Positions 25,636-34,328 of a stretch of DNA of 53,756 bases are shown piece by piece. This DNA is from Clostridiales bacterium (GTDB taxonomy: Bacteria; Bacillota; Clostridia; Christensenellales; UBA1242). Position numbers and translations under genes: made by a program. The stretch lies in contig SVIA01000008.1 of assembly GCA_015055535.1 (NCBI GenBank), positions 1-53,756 of the forward strand, in the 5' to 3' direction. Within the stretch, counting starts at the first letter, position 1. Every line of letters begins with the position of its first letter. The notes under the pieces are model-generated. The model did not search any database. It was not told the DNA's origin and worked only from the letters and a program-made list of their open reading frames with translations.

Positions 25636-25659
25636 ATTTTTTGTTACGAAGGAGGAAAT

Positions 25660-25913
25660 ATGAATTACATTTTAGCTGTGTTTAACAATCGAACTCAAAC
25701 TATGGCTTTTATAATAGACTAAAATCTAAAAAGATACCATGTTCAATAATAAATAATCCACGCGCGACTAATATTACTTGTGGAATATGTGTTAAATTTT
25801 ATCCAAAAAATTTAAATGATGCTAGGCAAATTTTAAATAATAATACAAACGGTTTTGCCGGTTTTTATAAATATAGTGAAAGCTTAGGAAGACCAATAGT
25901 TTCGCCATTGTAA
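25660..25913 (+). pseudogene. Frameshifted DUF3343 (Se/S carrier-like) gene
   Basis: A strong AAGGAGG site (25649-25655) and ATG at 25660 open a frame that stops at 25720-25722 after 20 codons. One base back, the frame continues from about 25710 to a TAA at 25911-25913. Joined, the product would be about 84 residues, with LAVFNNRTQTMAF, then YNRLKSKKIPCSIINNPRAT and ITCGICVKF, the order and Cys motif of DUF3343. The break sits in a TTTT run, so one T seems to be lost. Apart from this gene the 406-bp gap holds only promoters. Confidence 0.85.
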
Positions 25914-25953
25914 ATTTTAGTTTATCATTTTATTATAGTTATTTTTTTATTTC

Positions 25954-25982
25954 TTGATTTTAATATTTTTTTATGTTACAAT
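25954..25982 (+). promoter_or_regulatory. hflX promoter, leaderless arrangement
   Basis: TTGATT at 25954-25959, 17-bp spacer, TACAAT at 25977-25982 with TGT before it. The ATG comes only 6 bases after the -10 box and no Shine-Dalgarno site is present. Confidence 0.75.
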
Positions 25983-25988
25983 AAAATT

Positions 25989-27077
25989 ATGGGTAAAATT
26001 TATAAAAATGAAGAAATAAAAGAAAAAGCAATAATGGTTTTAGCTTGTTTTGATAATAAGGAAGATATTGACATGACCTTAAGTGAGCTTAAAAGTTTAA
26101 TTAAGGCTAATAATATTGAAGTTCTTGGTAGTGTTGTGCAAAAAATAAAACAACCCGACCTTTCTTATTTAATTGGTAAAGGAAAACTTGATGAATTAAA
26201 AGAGTTAATTGAAAGTACTGGAGCAAACTTAGTTGTTTTTCAAAACAGTTTAAGTGGAAGTAAAATTAGTCATTTAGAAGAATATTTAAATTGCAGGGTT
26301 ATAGATAGAACTATGCTTATTTTGGATATCTTTGCCCAAAGAGCAAAATCAAATGAGGGTAAAATTCAAGTAGAACTAGCACAATTAAAATATAATCTTC
26401 CAAGATTAAACGGTATAAGCGGTTCGGCAGGGCGTTTTGGTGGAGCAGGAGCTGGTATGAGAGGGCCAGGAGAAACTAAAATAGAACTTGATAGAAGAAA
26501 AATTGAAAATCAAATAGTTCAAAAACAAAAAGAATTAAATAAATTAAAGCTAGAGCGAGATATTCGAAGAAAGCAAAGAAATAATACTTATCAAAAAACG
26601 GTTGCTTTGGTGGGTTACACAAACTCTGGTAAAAGTACTCTTATGAATACAATCAGTAAAAGTGATGTTTTTATTAAAGATATGTTGTTTGCAACATTAG
26701 ATACTACAACAAGAAAAGTGTTTTTAGATTTAAACAATACAATACTTTTAACAGATACTGTTGGTTTTGTAAGTAATCTTCCACATGAACTTGTTGACGC
26801 CTTTTCAGCGACCTTAGAAGAAAGTTTATCAGCAGATTTATTAATTCATGTAGTTGATATTTCAGACCCTGAATGTGATAACAAAGAAGAAATAACTAAA
26901 GAAGTCTTAAAAGATTTAGGGGTAGATTTAAATAAAGTTATTACTATATATAACAAAATAGATAAAATTCATAAAGTAAATACAAAAGGTTATTTAGAAA
27001 TTTCTGCTAAAAATAATATTAATATAGATAAATTAAAAAATAAAATAATTGAATATTTTAACAAAACAAATAATTAA
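25989..27077 (+). CDS. hflX: Ribosome-splitting GTPase HflX
   Basis: HflX splits stalled or hibernating 70S ribosomes. The 362-residue product has the N-terminal HflX domain with DLSYLIGKGKLDEL, the Gly-rich hinge GRFGGAGAGMRGPGETKIEL, a coiled coil, and the G domain with GYTNSGKST, LTDTVGFVSNLPHELVDAF and YNKID. Its length is close to the minimal HflX. Translation probably begins at the very 5' end of the mRNA. It could counteract the HPF encoded at 2041. Confidence 0.96.
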   Translation: MGKIYKNEEIKEKAIMVLACFDNKEDIDMTLSELKSLIKANNIEVLGSVVQKIKQPDLSYLIGKGKLDELKELIESTGANLVVFQNSLSGSKISHLEEYLNCRVIDRTMLILDIFAQRAKSNEGKIQVELAQLKYNLPRLNGISGSAGRFGGAGAGMRGPGETKIELDRRKIENQIVQKQKELNKLKLERDIRRKQRNNTYQKTVALVGYTNSGKSTLMNTISKSDVFIKDMLFATLDTTTRKVFLDLNNTILLTDTVGFVSNLPHELVDAFSATLEESLSADLLIHVVDISDPECDNKEEITKEVLKDLGVDLNKVITIYNKIDKIHKVNTKGYLEISAKNNINIDKLKNKIIEYFNKTNN

Positions 27078-27094
27078 CTTAAAAAAATATGTAC

Positions 27095-27117
27095 AAAATG
27101 GCATTTTGCCATTTTTT
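27095..27117 (+). terminator. hflX terminator
   Basis: AAAATGGC pairs with GCCATTTT around ATTTT, followed by T residues. Confidence 0.88.
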
Positions 27118-27249
27118 ATTTTGAATATATTTAAAATTTTCACACTTTTAAAAAAAATACATACTATGAAGTATAAACAGATGATAAAAACCGAAGTACA
27201 AAAGAAGAAAATACATAAGTAAAATTTTAAAAGGGGGAGGAGTACATAT

Positions 27250-27450
27250 ATGTTATTTAATGGTTTTGGCGGTGGCCACTGTAATGGTCACAACGATTGT
27301 GGCTGTGAAAATAGTAACTGCATGTGGATTTTCTTATTAATGTTATTAGGAAATTGCGGCTGTGGTATTAATGGTTGTGTAGATATTAGCACTTTAATAT
27401 TCTTATTATTAATATTAAGTATGTGTGATAACAACTGTGGCTGTAAATAG
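27250..27450 (+). CDS. Cys/Gly-rich microprotein with two hydrophobic segments
   Basis: The 66-residue product alternates Cys-rich polar parts (FGGGHCNGHNDCGCENSNC, NCGCGINGC, CDNNCGCK) with hydrophobic parts (MWIFLLMLLG, ISTLIFLLLILSMC). It has 12 Cys, mostly as CGC or NxxC. A very strong AAAGGGGGAGGAG site and a dedicated terminator indicate high expression. I do not recognise the family with certainty; some Clostridia encode similar small high-Cys proteins. Metal binding or a membrane-bound, disulfide-rich role is conceivable but unproved. Confidence 0.75.
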   Translation: MLFNGFGGGHCNGHNDCGCENSNCMWIFLLMLLGNCGCGINGCVDISTLIFLLLILSMCDNNCGCK

Positions 27451-27455
27451 CAAAT

Positions 27456-27487
27456 AAAAATTCGCTTTGATAAAAGCGAATTTTTAT
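27456..27487 (+). terminator. Terminator of the Cys-rich gene
   Basis: AAAAATTCGCTTT pairs with AAAGCGAATTTTT around a short loop; a long perfect stem ending in T residues. Confidence 0.92.
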
Positions 27488-27628
27488 ATTTTAAAACTAC
27501 ACTTTATTAAATAATATTTTTCATATTTATAAAATTTAAAAATTTTTAATTTTTTGGTATAATTTTCCAGTTTTGTTTTAAACTAACATAAATAAAATTC
27601 AAAAAGTTTAATTTATTCGTTTAATTTG

Positions 27629-27657
27629 TTGACAAAATTTTTAGATTAATATAAAAT
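27629..27657 (+). promoter_or_regulatory. Promoter of the large surface protein
   Basis: TTGACA at 27629-27634, 17-bp spacer, TAAAAT at 27652-27657. Confidence 0.75.
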
Positions 27658-27699
27658 ATCTTTGTTATTACTATAAATGAGTAAATATAAGGAGTAAAT

Positions 27700-30600
27700 A
27701 TGAAAAATTGCATTAATAAATTTACAAAAATTACATTAAAATGTTTAACCGTTTTTGCGATACTTGCAGTTGGCTTTTTAGGAATATTCTCAGCGCCACT
27801 TATGAATATTGCAAAACTTATGGCAGAAACTGACTATACTCAATTTGTTGCTGCTGGCTTAAAATTATTAAATATGCCAAAATCAGCAAAATTAAATCAA
27901 GTAGTTAAAGTTCCATTTGGTAAATCTGATAGTAGTTCAGACGTTATCAATACTAAAATTTTAAATCCAAAAGGGGAAGTTATTTTTGATAATTTTGCTC
28001 AAGATTTAACAATTTACACAAGTGTTGTTAAAAATGATACTACAAAAACTTACGATTTAACACCTAATAAAGTTGGTACTTATAAAGTACAATATTCTGT
28101 TGAAGGTGCTACTAATAGAAATTTAGCAGTTCAAGAATATAAAATTGTTGTAACAGGCGTTAAACCAGTTATTAGCTTTGAAGAAAATACTAAATATATT
28201 ATTCCTAGCGTAACTAATGGAAGTTATCAAATTGTTTTACCAAATCCACTAGCAGTAGATAGTCAAGGATATGAAGTAGCAGAAGATAAAGTTTTAGATA
28301 ATTTAGAAATTACAGTTAAAGATAGTTATACTAACACTTCTTATAATAGTGATTTAGCAATAGTAGACGATTATTTTATTAAAGTTGTAGATGGTCATTA
28401 TGCTTTCACTCCTAACGCAGAAGCAGATTGTACTTATACTGTAACTTACACTTATACAGATATTTCTACAGGATTAACTGTTTCAGAAGTATTTGAAATT
28501 AATTACGAAAAAGCTTTTGATGCAAATAGTATTGATCTTGGATTTAAATTCAATGGTTCTATGCCAGATTCTTTAGAATTAGGGGTAGAGAAAACTCTTC
28601 CAACAGTTTCTGTATATGATAATAATGATAGTGAATTAAAATTAGAAGCTTATACAGACGTTAATGTTGTGTTTGTACCAAATTCTACAAATGCTAGTAA
28701 ATATGAAAGTTTATTAGATGATGGTAAAGATTATATTACAGTTGCTACATCAAATGTAGTTACACCAATGTATCCAACAACAGATGGTACTTATAAAATC
28801 ACTTATAAAATATCTGATTTTTATAATTTATCTCAAAATAAAGTTAATAAAACTTTAGTTTATACAATTAATGATGTAAAAGATTCAACAGCTCCAAAAA
28901 CTTATGCTGTTAAAGATTATAAAGATGCAATAGTATTTGATACACAAGATACTACTAAAGTAGTAGGTGTTAAAGAAGATTATGAACCAGTAGAAGTAGA
29001 ATATATGATTCCTACTAAAGTTGCTACAGGTACAGAAGTTTATTTACCAGCAATTTTTGCAAAAGATAATTTTACAAAATATGAAAATATGCTTTCTTCT
29101 TTAAAACGTGTTATTGTTCCAGAAAGTGGAAGCAATACTACAGTAACTACTTGTTACAAAGAAGTAGAAGGCACAATGCAAAGAGTTACAGTTTCTCCTT
29201 ATGAAACAGCTTCTTATAAATTTGAAACTCCAGGAACTTATACAGTAAGATATGAAGCTAAAGATGAAGCTGGAAAATATAATTACACTGGCTTAAACTT
29301 TACAATTGTTGTAGAAGATGGTTTTGTAGATGAAGTTGCTCCTAAAATTACTATGACAGGTGTTCCTTCAACAAGTAAACCTGGTGAAGTTGTTAGCTTT
29401 AATAAACCAAAAGTTGTAGACTATATTGGTACAAGCTCAGTTGATACTGATGTTGTAGACAAAAAACTTGAAATTGGTTACTATTACTATACAGGTTCTA
29501 TGACTTTAGACACTTTAAAAGCTGAACTTAATAAAGTAAAAAATAACGAAACTTCAACATTAGTTGAAATTAAAGAAGATGAAAAAGATTCAAATAAATT
29601 ATCATTTATTGCTCCAGAAAGCAATGTAACAGTTGTAGCTGTTGCTTATGATGATTCTAACAATCAATCAATTGAACAAAGAAGTATTTCTATTGTAAAT
29701 ATTGTAGATACTACAGCACCTGTAATTTCTACAACTGATACAAGTTATGTAAATGGTCTTTTAAGTGAAAACTTAAAACAAGATGAAATTATTAATCTTC
29801 CAAGTTTAGTTGTAACAGATGGCGAAAATGCAGACTATTTAGAAGGTCATGTTACAGTAGTAGATAAAGATGGCAATAGCGTTAGTGTTATTGGTGCTAA
29901 ATATACTATAAGTAACAAAGCTCTTTCTATTAGCAATGCAAGATTTGTTGCTACAAAATCAGGAGAATATACAATTAATTATACAATTAACGATATTGGC
30001 GGTAATTATGTTGTAAAAAGTTATATTGTATCAGTTACTGATACTAAAGCTCCAACAATTGAAGTAGATAGCACAGTTACTACAGTTGAAGTTGGTGAAA
30101 CATTTACAATGCCAACTATTACTGTAAAAGATAATGGTGAAGTATTAACAAATGCTTATTCTGAAATTCGTTTCGTAGGCGATAATAACCCAAGTTATAG
30201 ATTTAATAATGGTACAAAAGAATTTACTGCTTTAGAAGCTGGTGTATTCACTTATGAATATTATGCTAAAGATGAAGCTGGTAATGAAACTATAAGTGGT
30301 CCTTATACATTTACTGCAAAAGATACTATAAATCCTACAATAGAACTTGATAGAGATTTAAATGCAGATAAACATTATCCACTTGAAAAAGAAGGAGATG
30401 TTATTAAAGCAATTTATCTTCCAGGCTTTACAGCAGAAGATGAATTAAATGGAATTAAAGAAACTAAAGTAGAAGTATTATCACCAAGTTCTAAATCATT
30501 GACAGTAAAAGCTGAAAATGATGGAACATATAGCTTTGTTCCAACTGTAGATGGTGTTTATACTATTGTTTATACAGCTATTGATAATGCAAACAATCAA

Positions 30601-31131
30601 ACAAAAGATGAGTATTTAATTAAAATTGGTGACAATACAGTTCCATCAATAGTAATTAATAATCAAGATGTTAACGCTCCTAGCGAATTAAAAATAAATA
30701 GCACTTTAGAATTAGATTTATCTGAAATATCAGTATCAGATGCTGGTACTACAAAAACAGCAGAAGATTTAACTAGTGAATATACAAACAATGGTGTTAA
30801 AATGTTTACTGTTAAAGTAACTGGTCCAGATGGTTCTACAATTTCTGTTAATGATGGTGCAGAATATGAATACACATTAAGTAAAACAGGTAAATATACA
30901 ATTACTTATACAGCAAGAGATAAAGCTGGTAATGAAGAAGTAATTAAAAAATATGTAGAAGTTTATGCTGATGATAGCAATTCAGTTATTTCATCTGAAA
31001 CTTGGGGTGTAGTTCTAATTGTTGTAAGTCTTGCAATTTTAGGTGGAGTAGTAATTTACTTTATTAAAACAAGAGATAAAAAACCAACAGCTAAAAAATT
31101 AACAGATAAAAAAGACAATAAAAACGATTAA
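27700..31131 (+). CDS. Large surface protein with Ig-like repeats and C-terminal anchor
   Basis: The 1143-residue protein has an N-terminal signal region (basic start, hydrophobic TVFAILAVGFLGIFSAPL, likely cut near LMAETD) and about eight to ten Ig/cadherin-like beta repeats. The repeats share ends such as YTVRYEAKDEAGKY, YTIVYTAIDNANNQ and YTITYTARDKAGNE, and links such as DTTAPVIS and DTKAPTIEV. A single C-terminal membrane helix (WGVVLIVVSLAILGG, about residues 1102-1121) and a Lys/Asp-rich cytoplasmic tail anchor it. There is no LPxTG motif. An adhesin or cell-surface structural role is likely; the ligand is unknown. Confidence 0.85.
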   Translation: MKNCINKFTKITLKCLTVFAILAVGFLGIFSAPLMNIAKLMAETDYTQFVAAGLKLLNMPKSAKLNQVVKVPFGKSDSSSDVINTKILNPKGEVIFDNFAQDLTIYTSVVKNDTTKTYDLTPNKVGTYKVQYSVEGATNRNLAVQEYKIVVTGVKPVISFEENTKYIIPSVTNGSYQIVLPNPLAVDSQGYEVAEDKVLDNLEITVKDSYTNTSYNSDLAIVDDYFIKVVDGHYAFTPNAEADCTYTVTYTYTDISTGLTVSEVFEINYEKAFDANSIDLGFKFNGSMPDSLELGVEKTLPTVSVYDNNDSELKLEAYTDVNVVFVPNSTNASKYESLLDDGKDYITVATSNVVTPMYPTTDGTYKITYKISDFYNLSQNKVNKTLVYTINDVKDSTAPKTYAVKDYKDAIVFDTQDTTKVVGVKEDYEPVEVEYMIPTKVATGTEVYLPAIFAKDNFTKYENMLSSLKRVIVPESGSNTTVTTCYKEVEGTMQRVTVSPYETASYKFETPGTYTVRYEAKDEAGKYNYTGLNFTIVVEDGFVDEVAPKITMTGVPSTSKPGEVVSFNKPKVVDYIGTSSVDTDVVDKKLEIGYYYYTGSMTLDTLKAELNKVKNNETSTLVEIKEDEKDSNKLSFIAPESNVTVVAVAYDDSNNQSIEQRSISIVNIVDTTAPVISTTDTSYVNGLLSENLKQDEIINLPSLVVTDGENADYLEGHVTVVDKDGNSVSVIGAKYTISNKALSISNARFVATKSGEYTINYTINDIGGNYVVKSYIVSVTDTKAPTIEVDSTVTTVEVGETFTMPTITVKDNGEVLTNAYSEIRFVGDNNPSYRFNNGTKEFTALEAGVFTYEYYAKDEAGNETISGPYTFTAKDTINPTIELDRDLNADKHYPLEKEGDVIKAIYLPGFTAEDELNGIKETKVEVLSPSSKSLTVKAENDGTYSFVPTVDGVYTIVYTAIDNANNQTKDEYLIKIGDNTVPSIVINNQDVNAPSELKINSTLELDLSEISVSDAGTTKTAEDLTSEYTNNGVKMFTVKVTGPDGSTISVNDGAEYEYTLSKTGKYTITYTARDKAGNEEVIKKYVEVYADDSNSVISSETWGVVLIVVSLAILGGVVIYFIKTRDKKPTAKKLTDKKDNKND

Positions 31132-31140
31132 TTAAATTAA

Positions 31141-31169
31141 AATAAGGGATATAAATCCCTTATTTTTTT
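31141..31169 (+). terminator. Terminator of the surface protein gene
   Basis: AATAAGGGAT and ATCCCTTATT pair around ATAA and run into seven T residues. Confidence 0.92.
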
Positions 31170-31261
31170 ATATAATGTTTTTTTAGTTAATTTGGTTATA
31201 AATTAAAATTTGGTTTTTTCTATTATTTTTTACCAGATAAAGTTTAATTTTTTTTAAAATT

Positions 31262-31651
31262 TTATAAAATATTTTGAAAATTTGGGATTATCAAATGTTG
31301 ATAAGTTTTAGAAAAATATATTAATAAGTTTAATTCAACAATTAATTCTTCTTTTTTATTAAGTAGTGACAATGTTCTCATTTTACTAATTTGTTCACCA
31401 GCTTCTTCAATATTAATGGGATTAACTATATATGATAAAAATTCTTCAGACTTTTCCCAAAATTTATAAATTTCTTCAATGTTTGATTTTATTGGTTCAG
31501 TATTTACATTTTCTTCTTTTTCAATTAAAATAAGCAATTCTTCAGATTTGTTATATAAATTTGATAAGTTTTGTCTTAAATACATTTCTTCTAAAAAACA
31601 CAATCCAATTAATGCGCTAAAAATAAATATAATTATAAAGCCTCTTTTCAT
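31262..31651 (-). CDS. DUF4363 family protein
   Basis: The 129-residue product has one N-terminal membrane segment (FIIIFIFSALIGLCFLEE) and a helical extracellular part with pairs of acidic residues and EFLSYIVNPINIEEAGEQIS. This is the DUF4363 pattern, a family nearly always encoded directly after a DUF421 (YetF-like) gene, as here. Start and DUF421 stop overlap by one base. Its function is unknown; it may be a partner of the membrane protein. Confidence 0.82.
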   Translation of the reverse strand: MKRGFIIIFIFSALIGLCFLEEMYLRQNLSNLYNKSEELLILIEKEENVNTEPIKSNIEEIYKFWEKSEEFLSYIVNPINIEEAGEQISKMRTLSLLNKKEELIVELNLLIYFSKTYQHLIIPNFQNIL

Positions 31652-32367
31652 TAGTTATTACCGCCTTCAAGTGTTGTTTTTAAGATTTTATAAGGTTTGT
31701 TTTTTGCTTGAATATACATGTTTCCATCGTTGTCTAAAGTAAACACTAAAATATCTTTAATTTTATTTTCACCTGCTCGCTTGATTTGTTTTAATATAAA
31801 ATTTTCATCTATTTTTGCAAGAACCATATTTTCTTTCACAATTTTTCCATCTGAAACAATAATCATAAAAAGTCTATTTTCGCTACAATTAATATTTAAG
31901 TCTTCCTTAGTTGCGGGAGTAATTTTTGCTTTTGGAATAGCAGTTATTTTGCCATTTGTTTCAACTATAGCGTATTCTATATCATCAAAGTTGAAATAAT
32001 TTAAATTTCTTAGACTTTCTTGTATATCGTTAAGATTTAAGTTGAGCTTTTTTAGGTTTTCATAATCAATACCATTTGGGGATATAATTATAATTGGTTT
32101 TCCACTAACCAGTTTTCTAAACCAAATACTTTTTCGCATTAAAAAAGATATAACAAAGTGTATTAATAAAAGAGTTATTAAAGGAACTATACCATGAATT
32201 AATGGAATAGATGTATCTGCCATAGGTAAAGTGGCAAGGTCAGCTACAATTAAAGTTATTACAAATTCAAATGGTTGTAATTCTCCAAGTTGTCTTTTTC
32301 CCATTAATCTAAAAACTATTAATACTACGGTATAAATTATTATACATCTAGCAATTAAAGTAAACAT
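31651..32367 (-). CDS. YetF-type (DUF421) membrane protein
   Basis: The 238-residue protein has three N-terminal membrane helices with the family motif FRLMGKRQLGELQPFEFVIT and the ADLATLPMAD loop, then the YetF domain with PIIIISPNGIDYENLKKLNL and YAIVETNGKITAIPK. YetF-like proteins are linked to spore membrane and germination biology in Bacillus, but their activity is not defined. The gene lies 28 bp behind the flippase gene and is translationally coupled to DUF4363. No clear Shine-Dalgarno site is visible. Confidence 0.88.
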   Translation of the reverse strand: MFTLIARCIIIYTVVLIVFRLMGKRQLGELQPFEFVITLIVADLATLPMADTSIPLIHGIVPLITLLLIHFVISFLMRKSIWFRKLVSGKPIIIISPNGIDYENLKKLNLNLNDIQESLRNLNYFNFDDIEYAIVETNGKITAIPKAKITPATKEDLNINCSENRLFMIIVSDGKIVKENMVLAKIDENFILKQIKRAGENKIKDILVFTLDNDGNMYIQAKNKPYKILKTTLEGGNN

Positions 32368-32395
32368 AAAATAATTATTTCTTTTTTTTATATTT

Positions 32396-33931
32396 TTAAA
32401 CTGTCTTTTTTTTGTGTTTTTTTCTTAAAATTCTTATATTTTTAAAATTAATTAATAAGCCATTTATTGTAAATATTTTAAATATTAGACAAAACGAAAC
32501 AAAAAATATAACTCCTAAAATTGAACTAATTGCAATGGAGAAAAAGGGAGTAAATATGTTAATTAAACAATTAAAACTCCATCGATTTATTAATATGGAA
32601 GGTATTAAAAATAAACACATTTTTATTAATTCTTTAAAAAATAAGTTTTTTATATTAAGTTCTTTTTTTATCATTTTAACATTAAAATAACTAGATATTA
32701 TAAGTGATGCACCCAAACCAATTGCAAGAGAATAAATGCCAAAGAAACGTGGTAAAAAAATAACACTTAAAATTAAAGCAATGCTTCCATAAACATAATG
32801 AATAAAGCTTTTTACTTCTAGTCCCATAGAATTTAAAATACTACTTGTAATATTATTAATTCCCATAGGAAGCATAATTATAGCACAATATTCAAGCATT
32901 ATTCCGCTTGTTTCATTATTATATACAAATATTCCAATTTCTTTTCCTATGCCCATAAAACAAGGGATAAATATTAGTGAAATAAAAATAGAAAAAATTA
33001 AACTAGATTTAACTTTAGAATAAAACTCATTACTATTATTTTCAGCTTTTAATTTGGCTAAATCGGGTATTAATGCGGTAGATAACGAGCCAACGAGTGT
33101 ATTGGGTAAATATAATAACGGTAGAGTCATTCCAAGTGCTATACCAAATAAAGACATGGCTTGTTCATTAGTATAACCAATACTAACTAAACTTATTGGA
33201 ATTATAACAGACATTATCATTCCACCAAAACTAGAGACTATTCTAAGTAGTGTTATAGGGAAAGATTTTTTAATTAAAGGTTTAAATTCTCCTTTTGGAT
33301 TAGATAACTTGCCTTTATGTTTAAAATAAAATAACATACTAATTAAAGTGGAAATAATACATGCTATACTTAAACTAATTGCACAGTTAATTAAGCCCTG
33401 TTCGATTGAAGGAGAGATATTAACGAGAATAATAATTAGAATAACTTTTATAAGTTGTTCAATTAAATCTACAAAACAATTTTCAAAATGTTTTTCACGT
33501 CCCCATAATGCCCCTTTAAAGCCCACATTTAATGCTGTTCCGATTAAAGCGGGTAGTAAAGCAATTAATACTGAGGCTATTAGAGATTCTTTAGAAATAA
33601 GTGTTATAATTGGTCTAAAAACAATTGTTAATATGCAAATAACAACAGCAAGTACAAAAGAAACAATGGTTGCAGCAGTAACCATTTTATTTTCTTTATT
33701 AAATTCCTTTTTTGCACGATATTCAGCAGATAACCTTGACACTGTTAAAGGAATTCCGCTTGAAATTATTGTTAGAAAAACTGAAAAAACGCTTAAGCTA
33801 ATTTGATAAATACCAATCATTTCAGCACCCAGTTCTCGGCTCATAAAAATGCGAATAACAAAACCCATTATACGCGTTAAAACTGAAAAAAAAGTTATAA
33901 TAAATACTGCTTTAAAAAGATTTTTAAACAT
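32396..33931 (-). CDS. MurJ/SpoVB-type lipid flippase
   Basis: The 511-residue product has 12-14 membrane helices and belongs to the MOP (MATE-like) superfamily, polysaccharide/lipid II flippase branch. The start FFSVLTRIMGFVIRIFMSRE with GAEMIGIYQISLSVFSV and SSGIPLTVSRLSAEY is typical of SpoVB and related proteins rather than canonical MurJ. It probably moves lipid-linked precursors for cell wall or spore cortex. The ATG lies 5 bases after a TATAAT on the minus strand (33942-33937) and has no ribosome site, so its mRNA is likely leaderless. Confidence 0.9.
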   Translation of the reverse strand: MFKNLFKAVFIITFFSVLTRIMGFVIRIFMSRELGAEMIGIYQISLSVFSVFLTIISSGIPLTVSRLSAEYRAKKEFNKENKMVTAATIVSFVLAVVICILTIVFRPIITLISKESLIASVLIALLPALIGTALNVGFKGALWGREKHFENCFVDLIEQLIKVILIIILVNISPSIEQGLINCAISLSIACIISTLISMLFYFKHKGKLSNPKGEFKPLIKKSFPITLLRIVSSFGGMIMSVIIPISLVSIGYTNEQAMSLFGIALGMTLPLLYLPNTLVGSLSTALIPDLAKLKAENNSNEFYSKVKSSLIFSIFISLIFIPCFMGIGKEIGIFVYNNETSGIMLEYCAIIMLPMGINNITSSILNSMGLEVKSFIHYVYGSIALILSVIFLPRFFGIYSLAIGLGASLIISSYFNVKMIKKELNIKNLFFKELIKMCLFLIPSILINRWSFNCLINIFTPFFSIAISSILGVIFFVSFCLIFKIFTINGLLINFKNIRILRKKHKKKTV

Positions 33932-33936
33932 ATTTA

Positions 33937-33942
33937 ATTATA
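33937..33942 (-). promoter_or_regulatory. -10 box of the flippase operon
   Basis: TATAAT on the minus strand ends 5 bases before the ATG. The -35 region is weak. The divergent LysM gene has its own TATAAT at 33961-33966, so both promoters share about 20 bp. Confidence 0.55.
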
Positions 33943-33982
33943 TTAATGAAATTTTAAAAATATAATATGATAAGGAGAAAAT

Positions 33983-34294
33983 ATGGAAATTGAAATTTTA
34001 GAAAATAAAGATTTTTTTTATAAAGTAAAAAAACAAGATACTTTAAATAGTGTTTCAAATATGTTTAAAATTAGTGAAGGACAAATAATTAAAGATAACA
34101 ATTTAAATTCAAAATTATTAGAGGAAGGTGATGTTTTATATATAAAAGAAGAAAATAATTTTTTATATTCAGTTAAGCCTTTAGATACATTACATAGCTT
34201 GTCTATAAAATTTGGTGTAAGCAAAGAATATATTATTAAAAAAAATGAGTTAACTTCAAACAATTTATTTATTGGGCAAATAATAGTTTTATAA
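33983..34294 (+). CDS. Double-LysM protein without signal peptide
   Basis: The 103-residue protein is two LysM repeats: YKVKKQDTLNSVSNMFKIS to LEEGDVLYI (about residues 13-51) and YSVKPLDTLHSLSIKFGVS to LFIGQIIVL (about 60-103). LysM binds peptidoglycan or chitin-like GlcNAc polymers. No secretion signal is present, which is odd for a wall binder; spore-coat proteins with cytoplasmic LysM domains are one precedent. It has an AAGGAG site and shares a bidirectional terminator with the next gene. Confidence 0.88.
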   Translation: MEIEILENKDFFYKVKKQDTLNSVSNMFKISEGQIIKDNNLNSKLLEEGDVLYIKEENNFLYSVKPLDTLHSLSIKFGVSKEYIIKKNELTSNNLFIGQIIVL

Positions 34295-34324
34295 AAAAGG
34301 CCTATTTTATAATAGGCCTTTTTT
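34293..34324. terminator. Bidirectional terminator
   Basis: AAAAAAGGCCTATT and AATAGGCCTTTTTT pair perfectly around TTAT. A and T tracts on both sides let it serve the LysM gene on + and the 34329-37571 gene on the minus strand. Confidence 0.93.
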
Positions 34325-34328
34325 GTTA

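Noticed and set aside
25700-25722. Programmed -1 frameshift in the DUF3343 gene
   Set aside because: There is no canonical X XXY YYZ heptamer and no clear stimulatory stem; a lost T in the TTTT run is simpler, though a slip was noted as possible.
27166-27222. 17-codon frame before the Cys-rich microprotein gene
   Set aside because: No ribosome site and no recognisable sequence; probably untranslated leader.
27250-27450. Bacteriocin precursor
   Set aside because: There is no double-Gly leader, and no transporter, immunity or modification gene nearby.
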